Shown here piece after piece: positions 11,092 through 21,655 of a DNA stretch of 64,000 nucleotides. The position numbers and the translations under genes were made by a program. The stretch is from Heterodera schachtii. Lineage: Eukaryota; Nematoda; Chromadorea; Rhabditida; Heteroderidae. The notes under the pieces were generated by a model. The model was given only the letters and a program-made list of their open reading frames with translations. It was not told where the DNA came from and ran no database searches. The stretch is taken from positions 125,179 to 189,178 of the forward strand of contig SIJG01000179.1 in NCBI GenBank assembly GCA_023374025.1, in the 5' to 3' direction. Each line of letters starts with the position of its first letter. Positions within the stretch are counted from its first letter, which is position 1.

Positions 11092-14000
11092 TCATCCGCG
11101 GAAAATCGCACTGAAAAGCACAGTGTCATCACGGATCAGAAAGGCACAGAACGGTTGGTCAGCGACAAAACTGCTTTCTCTGGTCGAACCAGACTCCGTT
11201 TCTTCTTCTGTGGCTGCCGCGGCGACAGTGCCCTCCTCATTCACCTAAATTTGGTTGTCTAAAAAGAGTTTTTTCTCTGGACCGGCTGGTGATTTTTTTT
11301 ATTTTGCACGTCGATGGTGGCAAATTTGTTTAATGCCGAAATACGGATAAAATGTGAAAAAAACGCCCATATAAACTTAGGTAAAACAGGCTAGTACCAT
11401 TATTGTATTTGAATTTTTCGTCCTAAAATAAGTGCGAAAATATATGGAATCCACAAAAATACGGGCCTAATTGTGGGCAATCACCGTACCTCAATGTACG
11501 CCTTCTGTATCACTTTGCTGATCAGCAGCCTTTTTTCGCCGGAAATTCCCTCAAAATTGGCGCTGTCTGTGAACGCGGTGGCCATGCCCATGTTGGTCAA
11601 CGGTTTGTTCAGTTCGTGCGTGGCCTCCAACTTGAACTTGGGCAACTTCACCTGACAAAAGAAGGGGCTCGGCTCGGCTGGGAGGGGGTTCAACTCATAA
11701 ATATAACGGTTTAGACGCATAAAAAACAAGGAATTTCAGACTAAGATAAAAAAGTTTTTTTAATTTTCGTGGGTATGCATGTCTCTAAACGAAAAATTGT
11801 AACACAATGTCAACTTTCGACGTTTCGGGGTCACCGACCTAAGCCATGGAACATGCCATTTCATTGTTTGGGCATAGGCACGACTTACAAGGGAACATTC
11901 CGAACTTTTCGGCTTTTTTGGCCCTGACACCAAAACTGATCAGAAAAAAGTGATCAAACAAAAACCCCAGCAAAAACATGTTAATTTTATGAATTTTGTT
12001 CTCTTACATTTTTAAGTCCATTGTTATGGGTTCGGACCCGCCCGACAGATGGTGAATTATTTTGAATTTTTTTCAAAATATCATTCCACATAGCATCTTT
12101 TTTTCAGCTATATTACTTTATTTTACAATACTATTCGATATTATAATTACTGTGCTCATTTTTTTAAAATTTGTGACTCCATTACCTTTTTAAATTTTTT
12201 ATGTTTTTAAAAATTTTACCGTTTTATCGGTTTTTCGAGACTTTGATCACTTTTTTCTGATCAGTTTTGGGGTCAGGGCCAAAAAAGCCAAAAAATTTAC
12301 AAGAGTAAATTGACCATGTGGCCATCAATAAAATGTTTATTGTTTTGTTGTTTTTTCCGATGTTTTGTCCTGCTCCGAATTTACTTACCTTCACTGTCCG
12401 TTTGTCCCGCTTTTTGAACAGTTCCACCAGGGTTTTGCCGTCCAATTGAGCCAACAATTTGGCCAGCCCAAAACGCTCCCGGGGCAGCAGCACGAACATG
12501 AACTCCCTTTCACCTCTGTAAGGCATGCCGAGCATTTTGAACTGTACAAATAATCAAAAATTAGCAAATTCGAAAGAAAAGTGCATGAAAATGTGTGAAA
12601 AAGACCTGTGCCTTCTTCGAATAAATGAAGTCGGCCTCCAAATGCATCATTTCCAGCTAAAAAAAATGCCAGATTTGGATGTTTACGGACAAAATGAAAA
12701 TGAAAATCATTCAACTCCAAAATTTAATCATTTTTTAATTCAAAATTAAAATGCCAATAAATATATTTGTTGTGCTCATATTCGCTGACTATTTTTAATA
12801 ACTTTAAATGATTTTAAAAAATGTGCTGTTTCCGCCCCACCTCTTTGCTGTTTTTCTCGTCCATGTAAAATTGCGCATTTTCGGTGAATTTCGAGTCGAA
12901 TTCGTCCGCCCATTTGCCCTTGAAGTAAAGGGCGTTGATCAGCACCAAACTGGAAAGAAAAACGCAATTTCCAAACATTTACATTTGTTTATTTTTGCTA
13001 TTTCCATTAAATAATTTTATAAAAATAAATATTTGCACTTTTGAAATTGCCACCGAAGGCCGAAGCATTTATGGGACAAGTCAAATTCAAAAAACTTTTT
13101 TTATTATAGAATTTTCACGGAAACAAAAAAAGTCTCCAGGAAAATCTGTTTTCAGTAACATCAGGATTTATGAATTTTTTACGTTTTTTTTTTGTATTTT
13201 TAAATTTTTTTGCGGAACGATTTTTGTCCGGCGACGTTTTTGGACCAAAAGTATTAAACAAGATTAGATTTATAAAAACCACAAAATTTAAAAAACAAAA
13301 TTTAAAACTTTTACCGAGTGTTCTCGTCAAAATTGTCGGGTGTGACCAAATCGCGGATTTTCTCATGGGTCGCTTCTTTCACGAATTTGTTGATGTTCTG
13401 AAGGCAAAAAAACAAAAATACTTTTCCCGAGTTTTTATGACTTTTTTTGCAAACCAAAAGGAATCCCCCCATTGTCCGTATGTCTTTTTTAAGAAATTTC
13501 AAAAACGGGCGCTTTTGAAGTAGCACAGAATTTGTTTCAAAAATTAAAAAAAAATTTTTGTTTGGGACTGATTTGGCACTACGCCAATAAAACTTTTCCC
13601 ACCTCCGCCGTCCCTTCGCCGTCCACAAAGTCCACCGTCTCAAACTGTCCCCCGTAATTTCCCTCAATTTGTCCTTTGAATGCGTCCTGCAATCTGATGA
13701 CATTCTTCACGTACGCTTTGTTGGCCGTCTCCAAAGTGTTGCTGCTGTTCGTTCCACTTGTGGTCGATTTGAGCAAAGCGCCGAAATATTTGTGCACCTC
13801 CGACTCGGGCGCGCCTAAACAAAAAGAGGGGGCAATTAGCAATAGGGGGGGGGGGGGTAATTATTAACAAAGGGGTGAGTTAATTAACAAAAGAGGGAGG
13901 GATTAAAAATGGTGGGTTTGGGGGGGGGGGGTAATTACAAGGGAATAATTATTTGTCCCTCATTGTTTTAGGTGCGGAATTTTTCAAGGGCACTGAAAAA

Positions 14001-14374
14001 TAATTTGTGTTTTCAAAAACAAGAGGAAAAGCTTCTGGGGATTTTTGAAGTTGCTGATAACGAATCTGGCATTTATTCCGTTAAATATTCGAATTCCAGA
14101 CCCAAATTCGAACAAAAACCGAAAATTCTAAAAATGACATAATTTTCAGTTTCTGAAATTTAGAAAATTTCCCACCCTTTGCCAGAAGTTGCCCAATTTC
14201 TTCGCCGGTCTTTTCTTTGGCGCCCGCGTAAACCATGGACAGAGTGACGGCGACGGAAAACGGCGAAACAATGCACGAACGGTCATCCGTGGACACTTCG
14301 CGCAGCAAATTCAACGCGAAATCGGCCTGTGCCTCCAAAATGCGTGGGACATTTGGCGATGGGGGAGAAGACAT
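11092..14374 (-). CDS. Serpin (serine protease inhibitor superfamily), 373 residues
   Basis: Eight exons join in phase: 14176-14374, 13603-13814, 13315-13397, 12841-12949, 12606-12656, 12389-12541, 11490-11651 and 11092-11244 (stop TGA). Serpin landmarks in order: ADFALNLL and IVSPFSVAVTLSMVYAGAK (helices A/B, about residues 18-50), NKAYVKN, LVLINALYFKGKW (strand 3A), FVLLPRE, and the hinge EEGTVAAAAT before the reactive loop, then PFCAFLIRD. The small-residue hinge fits an inhibitory serpin that inserts its loop. By spacing, the scissile bond falls at the GSTR region, leaving Gly, Ser or Arg as P1. No signal peptide is visible, so a cytosolic role is likely unless an upstream exon is missing. 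The length is normal for the family. Intron 6 holds a foldback element. The ATG at 14374 was chosen because the upstream ATG lies inside the flanking repeat. Confidence 0.95.
11911..12290. mobile_element. Foldback element in serpin intron 6
   Basis: About 46-bp arms: GGCTTTTTTGGCCCTGAC at 11911 and its mirror GTCAGGGCCAAAAAAGCC ending at 12290, both containing CTGATCAG. It lies wholly between the exons at 12389 and 11651. Confidence 0.8.
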
Positions 14375-14397
14375 TAATGGCGGATGAAGAGAAAATT

Positions 14398-15143
14398 GAA
14401 GCAAATCGAAGAGATTAAAGGAAAAAAGAGACAAAAGCTAAAATACATATAAGAAATATGCATGACTGACAAATAAATCATACAAATACATATAATACTT
14501 TACGAAAAGTTGGCTTTTTAATTTTTTTCGTGAGTTTTTAGGAATTTTCAGCAATTTCATTAGCCCAAAAAATGAAAAAGAAGAAAAAAAACGGCTCTAT
14601 TTCCTCAAAATCGACGCAAATGAGTCGGGCAAATTGGAATTTGATGAATTCTATTCTTTGGCTTTAATTTTGGGATATCGGTGGATGTGTATGTTTATTC
14701 TACCGAAATCCTATCCGATGATTTATGTGTTCACATCTAACTGAACACTGAATTTGCGGGTTTGTTTTGTTTGACAATTAGCACTAATTTATTTGGAAAA
14801 AATTTTCATGATGAAAATTTGGCTCTATTATGGGTTAGGCCTCATAATTTTTCTAAAGCTAATGATTTCGGGGTCGCTGATCAACGACTTCGCATCCATT
14901 TCGAATCCCGAACCCAAATTCGAAGCAAATTAATTTCCAACAAAACACACATTTATTGCGCCAAATCAATTCAAATTTATGTGGCTGAAATTATAATGTG
15001 CATCCACCTTTTCCCTAGCGTTTAGTTCCTTCTTGAGCAAAAAATGATTATCTAAGTTATACTCATAAATTGTGTCATGCGCACACGTGACATGGGTAAA
15101 CCACGACCACGGGTGCGCTTTTAGAGGCCAAGAAGGTGAATGC
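14398..15143 (+). repeat. Direct repeat, right copy (serpin upstream region)
   Basis: About 745 bp, the counterpart of 10343-11056. It begins 24 bp upstream of the serpin ATG and so presumably contains the promoter. A diverged partial third copy of its end follows at about 15150-15310. Confidence 0.9.
15079..15118 (+). other. 40-nt hairpin motif, copy 2
   Basis: Same 40 bases as copy 1 at 10993, again followed by TTTT. Confidence 0.6.
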
Positions 15144-15250
15144 ACCCGAATAATTGTAATGTTCATCCACCTTTTTCCTGTCTTTTGTTAATTTTTTAGT
15201 TTTCCACTGATTTAACATTAATGTGACCAGTTAGGTATTAAAAATATCAT

Positions 15251-15290
15251 GCGTACACGTGACATGGGTAAACCACGACCACGGGTACGC
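15251..15290 (+). other. 40-nt hairpin motif, copy 3 with compensatory change
   Basis: Identical to copies 1 and 2 except that the outer stem is GCGTAC/GTACGC, not GCGCAC/GTGCGC. The C-G pair has become T-A on both sides, keeping the stem. The flanking sequence is much more diverged than the hairpin. Confidence 0.65.
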
Positions 15291-15367
15291 TTTTTGAGAC
15301 AGGAAATGAATGAACAAAAACAAAAATCATACAAACAAAAAAATTCAGGATGACATCACACTTTTTC

Positions 15368-16062
15368 ATTCATTGTTGTTCCGCCCCCTTTTGTGCCGTT
15401 GGCCTCTCGGCTGGCCAAATTGCGTGCCGTCCATTTCGGGCGGACATTCTCTTCCGCCGGTCCCTTCGGCGCCGCCTTCGTCCACTCTCATGGCCATCAT
15501 CGCCGTCTGCGGCCAATTGCAAATCTGAAAAAGCATGTGGAAAGTTTTTAATTTGAATTCAATGAAGGGTGAAGCTCCCGCCGAAATCGAATTTTAAGCA
15601 GGAAAATGAAAAGACGAGAACGAAAATTTACGAAATAAATTTTTTAATGTCTCGGAATTGGAAAATTTTAAATGTGTAAAGGCTACGAAAACATTTTTGC
15701 ATTATAAAATGGCTAATGAAATAAATTAAAGCCTCCGATACTGAAATTTTGAAAGTTTGTGCACAATTTGTTAACAGATTTTGTCAACAAAATGACCAAA
15801 GTTTTTGTAATGTAAATATTCTTGTGCATTTTTTAAACAAATATTCATAATTTTATCAAATCAAAGAAAAAATTGGCGAGCTAAAAACACTAAATGCTTT
15901 CGACTGAATAAAAAACTTCTTTTGGTGGATTTGTTAAACTCTGTCACCGCCGCTAACGCCCACAAAAACCCGAAAATGAGCTTGGGGGGGGGGGGAAATT
16001 GAATTTCGTCCTCTGCCACCATTAACTATTTTAAATCAACCAATTAATGCTTGTTTGGGTTG
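15368..16062 (-). repeat. Right arm of the large inverted duplication
   Basis: Reverse-complement match to 1-250 and 1100-1533. It lacks the ~850 bp that holds exon B in the left arm. Homology ends near the stop codon of exon C on one side and runs to at least 16062 on the other. Confidence 0.9.
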
Positions 16063-16297
16063 TGAAAACCCAATAAAATTGTGTGCCATCGTGGGGGGGG
16101 GGGGGGGGGGGTGGTGGCTTGATTCGAACCTGAAAGCGATTTGACGGGTCGCAACACGGACGGACTGTTGCCGTAGGGCGGCGGCAACATGTGAAAGCCG
16201 GAACAGCCGACTCCGTCCGGTGGGCCGACTCCCGCGGAGGAGGCGGTCTGCTGCTGCTGGTGTTGGTGGTGGAAAGAGGACAGCAGCGATTGATCAG
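15370..16297 (-). CDS. 3' part of an unrecognised low-complexity gene (right copy)
   Basis: Exon A (about 16130-16297) encodes a His/Gln/Ser-rich stretch (SSFHHQHQQQQTASS) followed by GFHMLPPPYGNSPSVLRP, ending on a single G before a GTTCGA donor. Exon C (15370-15524) joins in phase as DLQLAADGDDGHESG, then a basic run (RRRRRRDRRKR) that could be a nuclear-localisation signal, ending KGAEQQ with a TGA. The composition suggests a regulatory or disordered protein. The 5' exons must lie upstream, but I could not place them. The intron between A and C starts beside a 19-base G run. Confidence 0.55.
16093..16111 (+). repeat. 19-base G run
   Basis: Uninterrupted guanines on the plus strand in the intron of the right-copy gene, about 20 bases past the exon A donor. 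One of many G/C runs in the window. Confidence 0.9.
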
Positions 16298-16954
16298 CTG
16301 CAACTGCACCGATTTTTTGTGGAAAAAGCAAACAAAAGGGTAAAACTTTGGTTACATCAAATAATGAACATTTTAAAATGAAAATTTTGTCAATAAAAAA
16401 TGATTTGGAGAATTTTTGAGAAAAATTTCCAATTCTCAGGGGTGTATTTTTTGGTTTTATTGCATTTTTGTTAAGGAATTTTCTCATAAAATCCTTAAAG
16501 TACATAAGTAACAAAAATGCCAAAATAATAAAATTTTCAGCGGCGGGGTAAAAAAGGAATCTGCAGCGTTTTTACGCTAAATGACAAAATTTTGCAGACG
16601 GGTTTAGTTTCATAACTTTTTTTTTATTCAACCAAATAAAATACTATTGATATTAATCAATAGGTCAAAATGTCCTTTCCTAGCCAGCAAAATTTCAAAG
16701 AATTATATTAGGCTTAAAGAGATATGGCGCGCTGCGCCAAAATGGCCAGAAAAATGCAAGTTTTTTAGGATATTGACCGTAAAAGGATTTTGTCCCACCG
16801 TATAAATATTTAATTTATTTAATTCTTTCAAGAAATACTGTTTATTTTCTTAATATAGTGACAATTTGAAATATATTTAAACAAAAAAAGTTTATTTTAC
16901 GTTTTTGAGAACAGGGACAAATAAAAGACAACAACAAATTAAACAAAAGGAAAA

Positions 16955-19900
16955 TTATGCAAGAATCATGTTGCTAGAACCAGGCACGTTTTCGTTGTTT
17001 CCAAGGTGCGCTATTTCTTGGACGAACTGTGCGATGTTGTTGTTGATGATTTGGTCGTTGTACACTTGTCTGAACGTCTCCTCAAGCACACCAGGTCTCC
17101 AGCCGCTCCTCTTCAGCACCATATTCATGAGCACTCTTCTGGTTCTTCCATTTGCGTCTTCAAACGGATGAATCCACACCTAGGAAAAGGATTATCCATA
17201 AAATTTCTCCGATTGGATTTCTACGGCATTTTCTCCCATTGTCGGGAATAAAATCCCTTAATTTTTGGCATTATTTTTCAACGGCGCCCGACGAATTGAC
17301 GACAAATACAACGAGAATTGCGCGGTGAAAGAAAGTGCAAAGGAGGAAAATACCGAAGCAATTCTTGGAGCGAAACAATTAAAGCGTAAAAGGAAGGGAT
17401 GGAGCAGAAAAAGAATTTGGTGCTTACCAATTTTGCATACAGTCACGGTTAAAAGTATTGCATCAAACAATTTTTTGTTATCCAGAATTTGGTCATGACT
17501 AAAACAACATCTTTCTTGGTGGGACAAAAATAATGCACCAAAATATTTAATCTCAATTAACTTATTTCCAAATTGGCAGAAAATCTGAAAAAATCTCACG
17601 AAGCTAACTTTTATTTGCTGATCAAAAAAATCTTTTGGACCAACATATTCAGATCACTGACTCTTTTATGGTGATCTAAAAACTCCAAAATACACTGAAA
17701 ATCAGGATAATTCGAAAAAAATTTCATAGGGGTTGGTAAATTTTTTCTGGACAATTTGAATAGGCCTATCAGAAAGAGGACAAAATTCTACCGAAGTGCA
17801 TTTTAGGTGGTTGGTCTACGACTAATACCCCGCAGAGTATCATAGGGTGTCAAAATTGAGTACCATAAAATGTTCAATTTTTGATCATTTTAGCGCAATA
17901 TGTATTTTTCTCCAGTGCGGGTCGGTTAATCTGGCCGTTTTATTCATAGGGTAATTTTAGTCTGACAAGCTGTTTTCGCCTATAACTCTTACAAATTTTT
18001 CTTTGTAAATCATAAATAAGGAAAAATACATGCATTTTCCAAATTCAAGGACCGGCGGACCGCAAAGGTTAAAAATTTAAAACCTTAAATTTTCACAAAA
18101 TATCTCTGACGATGTTGGCTCAATTGCTTCCACGCTCTCAGCTTGACCCTGGCATTGCGCTGATCAGCCACTAATTTGACTATTTCGTACACTACAAAAC
18201 GCGCAAATGCATATTGGACAAAATGGATGACGAAAATTAGAAAGAATGGAATGGCGCTTATGAAGTCGAAATTGTCAATTCTTTAATTCATCATCCCGTA
18301 TTTTTTTCGTCTTTCTTTTCGGCATTTTCTGCTTCTCCTTCTGCTTTCGTTACTATTGTCTTTTTGCCGTCCTCTTCGCCTCAGCCATTATCCAATTGCA
18401 TGCGATGAGACAAAATGTGAGAAGGCGATGAATGAAGAATTGCTACTCCAAACAACCAAATTGACATTTTGATCGGAGATTTTGCTTTGACAAATGAAAA
18501 ATTATAAATTTCAATGTTAATTTTGTTTTTTTAGTTTTCCTTGACGCTGCTTCCCCTGGGCCAAATGGTGATCAGAAACAGCAAAAAATGAATTTATTGA
18601 TTGATTGATGCGAGATGCGTCGTTGGTGAAAATCCCTCCTCAAAAAGCGCTCAAACACCGTTCCGCCTATGCGTGAATTCGACTCTTACAGTGTAGAATG
18701 CCATCAACAATAACCCGTCTAAAAATTACACTACTAATGTCAGTGTTAATCCCGATAAGATCATCAACAGGCTTCTTTTTATGTAAGAAAAATCGCGAAA
18801 GTAAATAAAAGTTCGAACATTTGTTCGCAAACACAAAGAAAGTGTTTTTCCTACTAATTAGATTATGGAGAATCCAGGAAAAACATGTATTTACATAAAA
18901 AAAGCAGACTTGAGCATCAATTTTCTTTTGTTATTTCTCGGAATTATGAAATCCCGTAATCATTTCAATGTTTTGCTATTTTTTAATTGGTAATACATTG
19001 ATATTAGATTAAACATTTTTCGGAAAAAAGAACAGAATCAATGTCGGACAAAAATCAAAAACAGCTTGCCAGACTAAAACGACTCTCTGTCTAAACGGCC
19101 AGACTTTTTTATGCTGATCACGAATCTGACGTATTTTTAGCCATAACGTATTTTACGTGAGTTACGTGAAATTTTACGTGAAAAATTAAAAAAAATAACA
19201 AATTTTAGGCGGAATAAAGGCAAAAATTCGTAAAACCTCATCAAAAAACATCATTGATGGCTTTTAATTTGTTTCTTTATATTTACGAAAAGTGCGAAAC
19301 TAGAAAAAATTTGAAGTTTCGACTTTTTGTTCGAATTTGGGTTCAAGATTCGAAATGGGTCGAAATAGATGTAAGAATCGGATTCTCCGACCGTGAAAAC
19401 CCTTAAAATGACTTTAATTTAAGAAAAAAAATTTTTGCAATTTTTTTGAACGGGGGGGGGGTACCATATGCACTGTTAGCTTTTTCAATTTTTCACGTAA
19501 AATTTCACGTAACTCACGTAAAATAGGTTATGGCTAAAAATAAAGGTCAGATTCGTGATCAGCAGCAAAAATCAGCCTAGAAAAGATTATTAGAAAAAAA
19601 ATTTCAGGAGGGGTGGCAAAACCCGGAAGTACCAAGTGGGCCACACTCAGACCGAAATGTGATCTTTCAAAATAATTTTAAATACAAAAATTTTATTAAA
19701 TAATTTAGGAATTGGTCTTACGAAGCGGTTATGAGCGTCGGCTGCAAATGTAGCTGCGTCCATGTCGTTGTTTTCTTGCGTGGTGTTGAACCAAGTGCAG
19801 AATTCAACCATGGCATTCGGAACTTCTTGATGTGGGATGACACGGTGATTCCCGACCAGCACATCAATCGCGCGGTAAATCCCAGCTGCTTCAACCTCCG

Positions 19901-20237
19901 ATTTGTCGAGAGTACGATGATGCAGGAATTTAATCATCTCAAATTTGACAAATCATGAAGACCTAATAGCCCTTATTTATGGTGAATACCAGATGCCGAA
20001 ATGAATCCCTAATTAAAGATGGACACGACGAGGAAAAATTCGGCGGCAAAAAAGCACCTGTTCCGTCAGCTTCTTCTTCTGCATAACTGCATCGTCGAGA
20101 ATTGCGAAGTATTTGCTGTCATCTTTGAACAGGCTCATCGGATATGTTTTCTTCATCCGTCCGCCTCTTTCGCGCACAGCATTCAACCGAACGTGTTCAT
20201 GTAGCGCTTGATCGTCCCAACTAGGATCCAAATACAT
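16955..20237 (-). CDS. Fic-domain protein (AMP-transferase type), 206 residues
   Basis: Three exons join in phase: 20058-20237 (60 codons from ATG), 19722-19937 (72 codons) and 16955-17179 (74 codons plus stop). The catalytic motif HPFEDANGRTRR sits at about residues 136-147 and matches the Fic consensus HxFx(D/E)(G/A)N(G/K)RxxR, so His, Asn and both Arg are kept. Upstream, HNRFVWIHPF and IPHQEVPNAMVEFCTWFN match the helices and flap of Fic domains. Fic enzymes usually transfer AMP from ATP to Ser, Thr or Tyr of target proteins. I see no (S/T)xxxE(G/N) inhibitory motif, no signal peptide and no TPR region, so it is not the animal FICD form. Small Fic proteins are known from cyst nematodes; a role in parasitism is only inference. 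Intron 2 is about 2.5 kb and full of repeats and gene debris. Confidence 0.93.
18113..18612 (+). pseudogene. Internally deleted F-box-like gene copy inside the Fic intron
   Basis: 18113-18282 matches exon 2 of the gene at 58063 (CTTCCACGCTCTCAGCTTG, GATCAGCCAC, ACAAAACGCGCAAATG) but with in-frame stops. About 18540-18612 matches that gene's 3' end (GGGCCAAATGGTGATCA, TTGATTGATTGATGCG). The middle exons are missing. The 3' part has no foldback element, so it records the state before the insertion at 59298. Confidence 0.85.
19113..19563. mobile_element. Foldback element in Fic intron 2, ~450 bp
   Basis: Arms of about 85 bp: GCTGATCACGAATCTGAC, then GCCATAACGTATTTTACGTG on the left and the mirror image on the right (TTCACGTAACTCACGTAAAA then GTCAGATTCGTGATCAGC). 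A ten-G run lies between the arms at about 19454. Confidence 0.85.
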
Positions 20238-20678
20238 TTTTTGCTATTTACTTAGGCTGTAATTAGATGTAAGTAAAATCGCAGAATGTGAGCACAATTA
20301 GTAAAAAAACATGAAATGAAATTGTACAAAAAATCATAAATCACTCATTTTTCTTACAGAAAATTGAAAATTAAATGAATTTTGGTAGCTAAAGTAACAT
20401 TTTTTGGGGTTAGCACGCGTTCGTTGAAAAACGACGAAACAAACAAACAAAAATGTGCTCGAATTTAAAATTTTGTGAAATTTGGCAAGCTAATAATGCA
20501 TGCCAAGGGCTATCGTATAATACCAAGATTGTACAATTTGGTTGCGTCGATGTGTTGATTTAGTCAAAAAATTAGCAAATTTTGCACTTTTCGTCGGTCG
20601 CAAAATGTGCACTTTTCGTCGGTTGACATAACACCAATTTTTCATTCAAAAAATATTTGATTTTTTTGCTTTACACAG
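20238..20678. other. Fic upstream region
   Basis: AT-rich. 20450-20640 holds half of a foldback core (GGCTATCGTATAATACCAAG) and a doubled TTTTGCACTTTTCGTCGGT-like sequence. No promoter element can be assigned. Confidence 0.4.
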
Positions 20679-20840
20679 ATTTGCACTTTAGACCGTCGGC
20701 AGTTGTTGTTCGCCTACCAGGGCGGCCGAGTCGGCGTTCGCACGCGTCGCTGTTGCTGCAACATTCGCAACTTTGAGACGGGCCAAGTGGTGGTCAATTT
20801 CGAATTTGGTTCTGGTGCATTTCCGATTCAAATCACTTAA
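20679..20840 (+). CDS. Doubtful terminal exon, product unrecognised
   Basis: After a TTTACACAG acceptor, 53 codons read in frame (ICTLDRRQLLFAYQGGRVGV, then a CCC cluster and ETGQVVVNFEFGSG) to a TAA at 838-840. GC content and amino-acid mix look coding, but no partner exon was found upstream. It could be a leftover exon. Confidence 0.3.
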   Translation: MCTLDRRQLLFAYQGGRVGVRTRRCCCNIRNFETGQVVVNFEFGSGAFPIQIT

Positions 20841-21655
20841 TTTGCCTCTCTATTCGCAGGCTCCTAACCAAAAAAAAAACATTTCGTTTTTTTATCCAAA
20901 AATTCCTTCAGATTCATGAATAGCAGACCGTGCGGAATCGATTGATATGTGTTTTGTCGCAATTCCATGCGTTTTAAGTCAGTGACGGTTCAGTCCAAAG
21001 GCATTTGGCCATTTCAGTCCCGGGTCTGTAACTCTTCAGGGATTGGTTTCCGCAAAAAATTCATTCGGATTCATCCATTACAGATCGAGAGCTATCGATT
21101 GGTATATGTTTTGATTATTTTGGGTTTGGGCCATATGATCGAGATTTTCCCTTTTTTTCCTGGTGTAATTTTGCAAATGACGTTATGGGCAAAAAATAGC
21201 ACTTGTTCACAAAAATGACTAATTTTGTCCATTTTAGATTTGGTTTTTTAAGTGTTGTGGCGCCGCCGGGGGAATTTTTAAATTTTGGCGAAAATTTACA
21301 ATATTTTTTGAGTCAAAATATTTAAATGAACATAAACAGACAGTTAAAAAATTGTATAATACAATCAATACTTTTTCCAATGGCATCGGCACTTCAGCTG
21401 TCACAGAAGATTTAAATTTAATTATTTTCCGTTAATTAAATACATGTATATGCATAATAGATGAATGAATGCTCAGTGAATTGATAATTTATTTGCATGC
21501 TATCGGTTTCACACAAAATTCTCATCAATTGTCTGCTGTTGCTTTCGGGGATCAATGAGAAAAGGAGGGCGTAGTACTGTGGGATTTGTTGTACTGTAGC
21601 TGAATTTGCTGATACCGTAACGGGAGAATCTTTGTACGATTCGCGTATGCGGTGA
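20841..21655. other. Intergenic stretch between the Fic gene and rhgf-1
   Basis: Two diverged copies of a ~75-bp segment (20890-20955 and 21050-21120; shared ATCGATTGATATGTGTTTTG-type end), and a GGCGCCGCCGGG motif at 21260. No supported gene. Confidence 0.5.

Noticed and set aside
16118..16135. GGTTCGAATC on the minus strand, like a tRNA B box
   Set aside because: It coincides with the exon A splice donor; no A box, acceptor stem or anticodon arm could be drawn.
17265..17498. Lys-rich frame inside Fic intron 2
   Set aside because: No splice phase connects it to the Fic exons and no domain is seen.
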